Of a stretch of DNA of 64,000 bases, positions 37,597 through 48,332 are shown piece by piece. The position numbers and the translations under genes were made by a program. The first letter of the stretch is position 1. Each line of letters opens with the position of its first letter. Source of the stretch: Thunnus maccoyii (taxonomy: Eukaryota; Chordata; Actinopteri; Scombriformes; Scombridae); contig NC_056534.1 in NCBI RefSeq assembly GCF_910596095.1, positions 38,078,088 to 38,142,087 on the forward strand, written 5' to 3'. Under the pieces are notes generated by a model that searched no databases, was not told the origin of the DNA, and saw nothing but the letters and a program-made list of their open reading frames with translations.

Positions 37597-39675
37597 TCAG
37601 TTCACAAACATATCAAAAAGAGTATCCAGGAATCTTGCAACTCGATGCCCCATCCTGGCCTCTAATAAAGAGTTGAGGGCAGTGAGCCCCTCTGAGGGTG
37701 GGATGTTGTCCGGGCAGATTTCTGTGCACATACGCATAAAGAAATAATATATACATGTATAATACACAGTGTGGTTTGAAATTCTAGGAGCACAGTATGC
37801 AGAGATAAGAAAATGAACGAGGGCACCATACTCACCATAGTTTGTGTTGATCATTATTGGCGACGGCATCCGCAGACATTCTGCTTGTCTCTTGAACATC
37901 TCCAGAACATCAGGTGAGACACTTTGTCTCCTACCTGGATATCAACATGTCACAGTCAGGAACAATCTGAGGCATTTCATCCAAAAATAAGACATTTTGA
38001 AACAAAACAAAAAAGAATTTTCCATCTATAAGGATGTGTTCATTCTCCACACTGTTGTATTTTCATGCTGAAGTCCATCTGAAGCTGGAAAAGTTCACCT
38101 ACAGCAGCTGCCAGGTTTAAATGTATTTCATTAGAAATATGTTGATTGACTTCTTATCCTGTTCAGGACCTGTTAGGTGTTTCAAGACTGAGTGAGTGTT
38201 TCTTACTAAAAAGCAGAAAACTGGTAAAAGTATCTTTGCCAGAGATAATTTCTTCATGGACAACGAGGCAGTCTGAGCAGTCAGTTGGCAGGTAGACTTC
38301 TTTAAGGTAGAAAGGTTGCTCTGTAAAAAACACACACACACACACACACACAGGAAATCCCAGGAAATGAGTGAGAGAAGGAGAGTTTAACTGCAAGGTT
38401 AATGATCTCGCTCATACGTTGTGGCTCTTGTTCACTCACCAATTAACATTGTGCTGTTTTCAAAAGTCACACTGTATGCTAAGCTTGAACAATCACCATA
38501 TCTGTGAAGAAAAAAACATAATATTATGGATGACACAGCTACAAATAAGTTACTGCACCCTGTTTATTCAATTTTACATAATTAGATGCAATTTGTACTC
38601 ATATGGTCCCAAAACACAACTGTATATTGAGAAACACTATCATAAAAAATAGAATTCACCTCACAGTGAAGATATTTATATATTTATGTAGATAAAAAAG
38701 TGATCAATTATGATGATTTTTTTTGTTGTTAAGACTGTAAATGTATCTTGATGCTTTTTGTTCCTTGCGTCAGATCTTTGGTGTGACAGTGTTGGTGGGG
38801 ATTTACATTCTCTGAGTCTGGATGAGATTGAGGACGTTACTCTGAGCTGTTGCAGTGATGTCCAGCCACACGCTGGTCATCAGGTGTCCCAGAGAACGGC
38901 TTCCTGGGAGGTCAGAGCTCCCCCCGATGTACAGCCACCTACCCAACATCTGGACCCGACAGACAGTGCACAGTCAGTGGTTCTACTGTTAAGATCTCTG
39001 AGATCATTTCTACATAGTCATTCCTTTGGAGCTCTTGCAACAACTTGCTGGTGTCATGATTTTTGTGGGTTCACGACCCAGAAAGAAGAAATCCTGTTAG
39101 ATGTAAAACATACTGTGTCTTTGAAATGACCAAGTCCTTTTAGAAAATGTCAAACTTTTATCATCTGTGGTGAAGCAGTGATGATTGACTCATTTTCTGT
39201 ATGTTTCAATGATGCAGTTACAGGATTCACATTTGAAAGTGTTTGTTCTTGTATGGCTGCAGTGATGTCTGGAAAAAAACTATTAAAAAATCAACTTTTC
39301 TGTACGTTAGTTAGGATTTTAAGTTGCAGTTTTGTGTTTATTAAAACTGAATTCAGAAGAGGTAAAAGGCCTAAATATAAGACTCTCAACATACAGTACA
39401 GACACGTATCAAATGGAGCCATCTTTTTTATTTATTTTTAAAGCAGACTGATGATCGTGTCACTCTGCAATAGCTGGTAGACTCTCGAATAAAAGATGTC
39501 TCATCTTAGCTGGGTTTAAAGCATTTCATATTTATGATGCAAAGTAAAGCAGGCGTGCACTTACGTCTTCATTGCTGATAGTTATTGGTTTCACCAGACT
39601 GTCACAGCTGCTCAGAGGAGCCGAGTGTCCCGTTGACAGGAGACTCAGCAACACAACAACAGCAACACACTTCAT
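37597..39675 (-). CDS. Secreted lipocalin, saxitoxin/tetrodotoxin-binding or TBT-binding protein-like (gene C)
   Basis: Six exons: 39675-39565, 38949-38807, 38501-38440, 38320-38207, 37934-37836 and 37721-37597. They total 654 nt, or 217 residues. The signal peptide is MKCVAVVVLLSLLSTGHSA. The mature part begins PLSSCDSL and is followed by the lipocalin box MLGRWLYIGGSSDL, VWLDITATAQSNVLNLIQTQ and RIYGDCSSLAYSVTFENSTM (one N-glycosylation site). PTDCSDCLVVHEEIISGKD, SRRQSVSPDVLEMFKRQAEC, LRMPSPIMINTNY and EICPDNIPPSEGL follow. This is the closest of the three to the pufferfish saxitoxin/tetrodotoxin-binding and flounder TBT-binding families. It has one lipocalin domain, not the doubled form of pufferfish. 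All splice sites are GT/AG and phases fit, so it looks functional. It was probably the source or sister of gene B and the pseudogene. Likely a liver-secreted plasma carrier; the ligand cannot be told from sequence. Confidence 0.88.
38331..38352. repeat. (CA)n microsatellite beside exon 4 of lipocalin gene C
   Basis: Eleven CA units only about 10 bp upstream of the exon-4 acceptor. On the transcript this is a UG repeat within the polypyrimidine region, a position known in vertebrates to influence splice-site choice. Confidence 0.9.
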
Positions 39676-41969
39676 CCTCTAGATGGCTCTTTTTTTTTAT
39701 CTCAAAGCTTTCCTTCTGTGAGATGTGCCTCCCAGTTTGTCTCCCACACTCCTTTATTTTGTCTTCGGACGTATCTCTTCACTGCCTGGCACAAACTTTA
39801 TGTGGATGCGTCTCACCAGCAGATATTTACTCTTCTATGAGGTGATGTAACCAAAGCAAACAGCCCGGGGGGGGAATGAGAGGGGAGACTTTGACCTGTT
39901 TGAGGAATGGATGGAATCTTGATCCGATCACCTAAAACAGGAAAGCTTTGTAGAGGTGGTTATATACAGTATATATGTGTTTCCTTCATCTCATGCTGTC
40001 TAATCTGTCACTGAGACTTGTGAGCACACACAGTTAGTACAATAAAGATTTATACTCTGGTCTGCACACTTGAATTTTATCAACATGTTTTTGTTATTTT
40101 TGCTGTCAATAGAAAGGCTACTTATTCATCAACACTGTTAATAATGCACCATTATTAGGAAAGACTGATTTGAATCTTTCAACCAGAGGTGATGCTGGTA
40201 GTATTACAATCATTTACTTTAATAAAACAAGCAATACCTCAAAGCAAAATACTCCATCAGAAGTAAAAGTACACAAGTTAGTTCATTTTACTCCTCACTA
40301 GCATAATCAACCCAACCTTCCACCCAGAGACGGGTTCTGCTTGACGTTTGTCTTTCCTTACTGCTGTCACCAAGTGCTGCTCATGGGGGGGGGGGGGTTG
40401 TTGGATCTCTGTAAATTAAAGAGTACGATCTGCTCTATGTGAAAAGCGCCCTGAGATGACTTTTGTTGTGATTTGGTGTTATATAAATAAAATGGAATTG
40501 AATTGAAGATACTCAGCTGTACTTCAAACCTTCTGAACCAGCTCAGTCAGTTAGTTAAAGTTAGTTGTGGTTCTTCAGCTTAACTCCTCCAAAACAAAAG
40601 TTCTTATTATTTCAGACCAGAACCTCACTCTTGTTAAAAAGCTAGCTCAGTTGTGTTTCTTGAGAAATATCTTTTATTTCTTTTAATGATCTTCAGAGTG
40701 ATTCATGCTTTCATCTCTTCTCGTCCTGATTATTCTGTGTTTTCGTGCTTTGGCCAAAACATGATCGCACAGCTTCAGGGTGTCAAAATGTACAAGTATC
40801 ACAAAACTGGACCTGAGTAGAGAATAATAAATATACTTAGTTACGTTCCACTGACTAGAGACATCTGAAACAGTGATGAATGGGGTTGTGTAATTTGAGA
40901 TGTTGAGTTTATTCATTAAACTCTCCAGAACTCCAGACGGCTGGTGGAGCATTTACTTGTACATTCATTCTCAGCTGGTTTGTCATTTGTTTGATATCAA
41001 CCTGTGCTAAATAAAATTTTATAAAATGCTGTCCATTGCTATAATTGTTACCAAAGACACTGACATGCTGTTGGTTTACAGTATTTACAAATCAAATATT
41101 AATTTGAGGTTTACTTGAACTTTGTTCTGACCTGCTGATAACCTCGGCCCTGCTGTCACGACTGTTAGAATCAAAGATAATAACTTTATTAACTTTATTG
41201 GTTTACAATAGAGGAACTAATACAAGGTCCTGTGAAGTCTATATTGTTTTCTGCATATAACAAATATCTTGTTCTTTTGTTTGATGGGATTTTGTTCAGA
41301 TTCCTGTGGTCATAATATTTGAACCTCCAGAGGCAGATTTTAATGTTGCATCATGGGTAGACTGTGTAGTTACTAATGCCTATTAATCACTGATGTGTGT
41401 GAAGAATTATTGGACATTTATTCCAAAAAAGTCACAAAATTACATCTTATCAAAAGTGTTTTTTTAATTGAATTTCACAAACTGACAGCTTTCTATAGAT
41501 GTCTTCATAATGGACAAGAACAAAAAGGACAAAAAACAAACAAATGAGGAAAGAAAGAAAAAGAGCAAATGCTGCTGATCATTGATATCATGAAACAAGA
41601 GGAAACGAAACCTCTGAGTGTGACCTAATTGTTACAGCAGTGCTCTGAGAGGAGGGTTGGGGGGGGAGGGGGAGGGGGGGCTGAAGATAGATTGATGCCC
41701 TGCCTGATGTCAGCAAGTGAAGGAAAGATGGATGAAGTGAAAAGACATCCATCCCTCCTTCACCACCTCCTCTGCTGCATCCACTCTCCTTCTGATGTGA
41801 TGTTGAGGATGAACAACAGCGGGATGGAGGAGAATGGAGATTGATGGGGAGGGGGGGTGACAGGAACGCATCGATCACTCAGTGACTTCCTGGTTTTGTT
41901 GGTCTGTGCTCGTCTCCTGACAGGGAGGGACAGATGGAGACAGACAGCAATAGAGAGGAAAGGTTGCAA
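39676..41969. other. Intergenic stretch between gene C and the fip1l1 stop; no gene
   Basis: Holds a LINE tail (40320-40506), a run of 13 G near 40386-40398 and G-rich purine tracts near 41652-41682. A 90-codon minus frame at 40683-40952 has no recognisable motif. The fip1l1 3'UTR should occupy the right part, with a minus-strand AATAAA (TTTATT) near 41416. Confidence 0.55.
40320..40506 (+). mobile_element. 3' end of an L2-type LINE
   Basis: Carries GGTTCTGCTTGACGTTTGTC, GGATCTCTGTAAATTAAAGA and GAAAAGCGCCCTGAGATGAC, then ATATAAATAAAATGGAATTG and an AATTG-type tail. That is the usual 3'UTR and tail of teleost L2 copies. Only about 190 bp remain, a 5'-truncated insertion. Confidence 0.65.
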
Positions 41970-42685
41970 TCACTCCATGGCCTCCTGGTTCCCTTGGTCT
42001 GCGCTGATCTCCTCGCTCGCCTCTTTGCCTTCTTTGCTCCTCTTGCTCTTCTTGTGTTTGTGCCTCCGGTGGCTGTCGCCCTCCTCGCTGTCGTGCCTCC
42101 TCCTGCTACTGCTGCTAATGGAGGGAGAAGGGGGTGAGGAGAGGAAAAGAGATCAGAGGGGGAAAGGGCAGGGAGGGAAGACAAGAAGAGAGAGGGGATA
42201 AAAGGTGAGAAAGAAGAGAGGGACAAAGACAGACGGGAAGATCAATAGGTTAAAAAAAAACAAGAGGAAGGGAAATGGAGAAGGGACAAGAGGACAAGGA
42301 GAAGGACAAAGAGGCAGCATGATGCCAAGACAACAGGAAGAGATGATGTGTGGAAGAGAGCGGCGCTGAGACGAGGTGGAAAGAGGCTAAATAAATAGAA
42401 AACATTTCAAAAGGACACTGTGTGTGTCTGTGTTCATGTACCTGCGAGAGGACTTGTGGCGTCCCTCCTCTTTCTCCCGGTGCCGCCTCTCTCTGTGTCG
42501 CTCCTCCTTCTCTCGGCTCGTCCGGTCACGATGGCGCTCTCCGTAACCGCGCTCCTGGTACTCGCGGTAACGATATCGCTCCTCGTCACTATGGTAGTTG
42601 AAAGGACAAAAACTTCAAATTAACAAATAATTTATCCGTCTGTGTATCTGACCTCGTTCACGACGGTTTTAAGCTTCAAAAATGT

Positions 42686-42732
<47 letters not shown>

Positions 42733-45700
42733 ACCTGGTGTAGCCCATAGCTGACGGGCTGTGCTCCCTCTCTCTCTCCCGCTCATGCGTCCTCTCTCTC
42801 GGCCTGTCTCTTTCCTTTTCTCTCTTGTCGTCTCGACGGGAATAGTAGTCCCAGGGCTTAGAGTTGTCCATCATCGGGGGCCAAGGAGGGGGCACACCAC
42901 CAGCCAAGGGTGGAGGGTACGCACCTGGAGAGGTGAAGAGTTGATACTCTGTGTTAAAATGTTAACAGGCTATGAGACTGATCCACTGATCTGTTAACAA
43001 TAGGACACAATGCATGCAGGGATCCACACACGCTTTGTGCTGTTTTCAACACATTTCCGTTTCTGATTATTTTCCATACATATGACCGCAAATCTGTAAA
43101 GTTGCATCTCATCTCTTATGTAGAAGGTTGCAGCAGGCTTAGAATCAGATGATGATGTAGAGTTTTCTACCTTGAGGGAACGGGTACGGGGGGACAGAGC
43201 GTCCGTCGTAACCTCCAGGGTGGCCACTGTGGAAACACAACGTGTTAGAGATGGTGTGTGACAGGAACTACATGTTCCCACAGTAATGACTAATAATTCA
43301 TTTCAATCTGGCCGCAGTGAGAAGTTTTGTTAAACTTCACTTAGTCATGACATCATAAGCACAGTTTCTCTTTGAAGTGGTCATCTTCAGAACCTAAAGG
43401 TTAGGATAAAGATTTAGGGTTTTATTATATTAAAGTATTTGATGAAACTAAAAATTTTTGTCCTTAAAAAAATAGAATTAGAAACTGTGCATGTTATTTG
43501 AGTTATTTGAGTGACTCTCAAACGGTGACACAGAGTTTTTTAAGCGTCTCTGTTAAACAACCTTAAAAGTCATTAGATTTAAATTCACATTCGCAGGTTA
43601 AAGCTGTCAACTCAAATCCACCACGTCTGATGAGGTAATGTTGCAGACGAGCTCTCTGCTGTGCATGTGTGATACCTGTCCATGGTGGGAATGATAGCAG
43701 GTGGGGGCCCACTGGGTGGAGGAGGAAAACCAGGTGGAGGGACAGTGATGGGCAACCCTAAAATAACAAAATCCATGATCAGCAACAAAAAAAAAAAAAC
43801 AGAGAAAAAGAAGAATATACGAATACTTCACAGCAGAGGAAGAGAGAGATCATCGGGACTCACTGGGCGGAGGGATGAGCGGGGGTGCATTGCTGACGTT
43901 GGGAGGTGGAGGGAGGAAAGGAGGTGGAGGTATGTTTGGAGGAAGTGGTCCGGGGGGGAAGAAGGCGGGCATCTTAGCAGGAGCAGGTTCAGCCTCAGAT
44001 GTGGAGTGTTCAGAGATCACCTGCACGACGACAGACAGGAAGTCAGTTTAATGAGAGCGAGGAGTCTAAACTGTCTACTGGAGTCTAACATCACTGAGGA
44101 TGTGTGTGATTCAGGGTAACTGTCTCTACCTGGATATTGTTGCCGTCTAAGTTGTGTCTGCGTCGCCCTTCAACCCTGCTGATGGTGGCCGTCCCTCCAC
44201 CGATCACATCTATAGTCCCGCTTGTCTTCCTGGGAACAGAATATAAAATAGCAGCATCCAAAACAAATTCACACACACAGAATTCTACTTTACTTCTGTC
44301 TATGTGACACGTGAAAGTCTTTCAAAACTGTGGTTATGAAACATTTTCACAGCTGCTCTTTAGGTCTGGTCTTAGTTTTTCTTCAGTCCTCCCGACTGTC
44401 AGCTGTAAAAAGAATCAACTCAAAGCATCAACTATAGCAGCTTTATTAAAGAAGATATTCAAAGACCCCATAACACGAGGACTTGTGCATCTTTAAAAGG
44501 TGACTTTTTGTTGCACCAACCTGTGATTCTAAAACTGTTAGCCAATGTTTTTACTACATTTTGTTTAATGCTTTGAATCACTTCTTGCCCTCTGATCAAT
44601 ATCCCAGATGAGTTTCTGGATTGATCCCTCACCGTGTGATGTCTGTACTTATCCTGTAGAACAGGAAACACATCTTATAGGGAGGTAAAGATGCCATTTC
44701 TCTAATAAGTTTTGACTCTTTTTAAACAGAACAAAGTTTGTGATGATAAATGACATCACATGTCCAATTGCAATAATATTATCTTTAAATCTCTGTTAAT
44801 GTCGAGCCAACAAAACTACTAATGTAGAAGAGTTACAGTCAGCTGACAAGATAACTTGTAATACAAACACATCAACCACACAGAAGCCATAAACATGGGC
44901 AACAAAAAGCATCTCAGAGGCCTTGGAAGTAGCACCAGGAGTTTTTCTTTGCTCACATTTCATGGTCAAGAAAAACGTCAGGCCCCCTGTCTTAAAGGGA
45001 AACTTTGGTATTTTTTCAATCTGGACCCTATTTTGCCATCTTTTTGTGTCTAAGTGACTAAAGGAGACAACAGTTTTTGAAATTGGTCCAGTGTTGAGGG
45101 AGGACGTTTCAGCCGGCAGCCGGAGGGGCAACAGCTCCCGTCGGTCAGCGACCACTGACTCAGAGGCTCAGACACTCTGACAACGTTATAGAAAAGGACC
45201 ACACAGAGGGTTATAAAACATTGTTCTTTACCTTTAGCTTGATCCGGTCTGTTTGTTATTTTGTCTGACCGAGTCTGGCTCTAAATATTCAGCCATGAAA
45301 CTAAGCTACACGTCCTGTAGTCCAACATCCTCCCAGCACTCCTCTCTGACTGTCAACAACTCAACTCGGTCAGACACAATAACAAACAGACCAGATCAAG
45401 TGAAAGGTAAAGAAAGAAGTTTTATTTCTCTGTATGGTCCTTTCCATAATGTTGTCAGACACTTCTAATAACAATGTGAGCCAGTCAGTGGCAGAAACAA
45501 GGACTGTCAGTAGACGTACATCGACGGGAGCTGTTACCCTAAAGGATCACTGCTGCTCACCATCACAGTCCTGCTCAATACTGGACCAGTTTCAAAGATT
45601 GTTGTCCCCATTTGTCACTTACACACAGAAAGATGTGAAAATAGAGTCCAGGTTGAAGAAAAGCAAAGTTTTCCTTTAACGACTAAACATTTCCCCATCA

Positions 45701-47152
45701 GGCCCGTTGAACCTTGCAGGGACAAGGCCATGCCCACTTACGTATAATAGGACATGTCCTGAGCAGGCGGGCCAGTCCACTGAGGGGGAGAGATCCTACC
45801 ATTTTGAAACAAAGGACAGGGGGAAAGGAGATGAGAGTGACATTTGCCCCGACTAGGGCTGCTCGATCATAATGACGATTATTTTTGACTCGCGGAACAG
45901 AAACGCTTCCATTTGATTAACTGTATGGATCGACACCGACTCTGAGACTCACTGGGGTGGCACCAGTCTCTTTACGCTCCCAGTCTGTTTCTGTCAGTGA
46001 AGCTGCTCAAATCACACTGAACTTATTAACAGTATCTACATTGATTGATCACGGCTCCCAGTCTGTCTGTGAGCTCACCGGTTTCACTACAGGTAGATGA
46101 ACTCACTACGGTGGGCGATGAAATAAAAGAAATGAATCAATATAAACAAACATTGTTGATTTCATCCTGCAGAGACGACATGAAAACTATTTCTGCCGTC
46201 AGTCAGCGTGGCACAATCATTATTTTATCTCAATTATCTTGTTTTCATAATCATTGGAAGCAAAAATCGTAATTGAAAATAAAATTCGAGTAATCGCCCA
46301 GCCCTAGCCCTGACACACACAAACACACACACACACACACACACACAGCCCTGTGTTAACCACAGGGACACTGGTGAACCTGGAAGTGTGTCTTCTTACA
46401 TCAGTGTTAACCAACAGTGTCTGAGCAGGTGAAAACTGAAATCTAAGTACAAGAAATGTTTGTTTTCCGTGCTTCCTTGTCAAATATCCCATTATCGCTG
46501 CCACACAGATGAGCATGGTTCAAAACTGATTCTTCTCTCCTCTAAAGATACTTAACTGTATGTAGCTTATCTTCTTGTTTCTGTACACGTTACATGTGTG
46601 TGTGTGCAGATAAAAGAAGACGTGTTACCTTGTGACCTGACTGACGGCTGACTGGAGCTTGTACAGGGTGACTGGAGATGTGAAGTCTGGTTTGGAGGTG
46701 TGAACAGGCAGACTGGACATGTCCTTCTCATTCCCTGTCCTGCCCTGTTGAACCTAAAGAAAGAATAATAAAACCAAAAACACTAAAGACCTTTGGCCTT
46801 ACAGTATTTCACATGCTGGTTAAAGTTTAGATAATAAACTGTGGTATTACCATCAAGTCAAACAAATCTTTAGACTTGGTTTATTGAAATGTAGAAATAT
46901 GTGAAATTTGAAAATACATGCTGTGAATATAACTAACTAATGTGAGGTAATAGTTTATTAAGAATCAGAGAGCTGGTGAAATATAGAATTAAAGAAAAGA
47001 GAAGGAGCAGAAGTCTCTCACAGTGATTTTACTGGTCACTGAGCCGACAGTAGAGACCTCCAGGCCCATACGCAGCCTCTTCTGTTTCTCACAGTAAGCC
47101 TTCCACGTATCTTCATTGAAGCCGTAGTTAAAGTAGTCTGACAGATCCGCTC

Positions 47153-47213
<61 letters not shown>

Positions 47214-48301
47214 TCAGATATGTGCTATCTAATATGCGTTTGTAGAAACACCCCCCCCTCTGAATGCACATCACAGCACATACCTGGCTTCCTCCAGGGT
47301 TTCTCTTCAAAGGACTCCATGTCCACCTCCAGCACTGGAACCCCGTTGATGTTTCCAGGAGCATCCAGATCAACTCCTTTCAGCTTCGCGGTCACTAAAA
47401 ATGGAAAACATAAGATGTTACTGAACATTTAAATCACATACATACACAAAGCAAAAGGATTTTAGTTCATCACAACTAAAAACCAACAGATTGAAGAACA
47501 AAGTCAAACCTTGTCCGTAAGGCCTGGAGCCTGTTGTCTTTATGTTGAGATTGACAGGTGGAGCTCCGTAAGGTCTGCAAGGAGAAAACAAGTGTCACTG
47601 ACATCATATTCACACATATAAGAGTCAACAAGACTGAGTCATGTCAAAGCACCAAAATAATGTCGAGACAATTCATGAAAGAAAAGTTATGGTGGAAACA
47701 AAAAGAAAAATTACTTAAAATCAAACCTTTAGATCTGCAGCATGTCCACAGCTTCCTTTATTTGTGGAAATTATTTTATTTGCAAATTTGCTCACATGTG
47801 AATACATTTTTTTTAAAGTGTTAAAGAGAAAACGTTTAATTTAATATCAAACCTCTATTTGAATTTTAAAGAGAAACACTTATCTGGCAAATCTCACAGT
47901 CTGATTCAAACCTACGTGTATTGTGGTGCTCCGGTTTTTATGTCTCCGATGGTGACGCGGACATCATCGTCATCATCATCGCTGTCGCTGTCGGTGTCCA
48001 CATCCTCACCTGCTGCTTCACCAGCAGCCTGAGAGACCAAAAACAAGGAGCATAAAACAGGTGTGAGAGGGATGAAAACTGTAGGGAAAGTATTTATGTG
48101 GCTGAGTGTGCGAGCTTCCTACCTCGGACGCCACTCCGTTCCCTGTAGCGTGTGCAGCGACAGCAGCGTCCTCTGTTGAAGCATCAGCAGGTGCGCTGTG
48201 GATAAAGTGGAGCTTTAAAAAACAAAGACCAAATACGCTACTCGTCCTCAAATAATGAGCAAAAAAAAGTTTAGGAAATGAATGTCTAAATGTCAAGACA
48301 A

Positions 48302-48332
<31 letters not shown>

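Noticed and set aside
40683-40952. 90-codon minus frame right of lipocalin gene C, considered as a fourth lipocalin
   Set aside because: No GxW box, cysteine pattern or exon structure of the cluster.
41857-42226. Overlapping frames of 114-115 codons on both strands
   Set aside because: Shadows of the fip1l1 last exon and its low-complexity purine-rich surroundings; only the spliced minus frame ending at 41970 matches FIP1.
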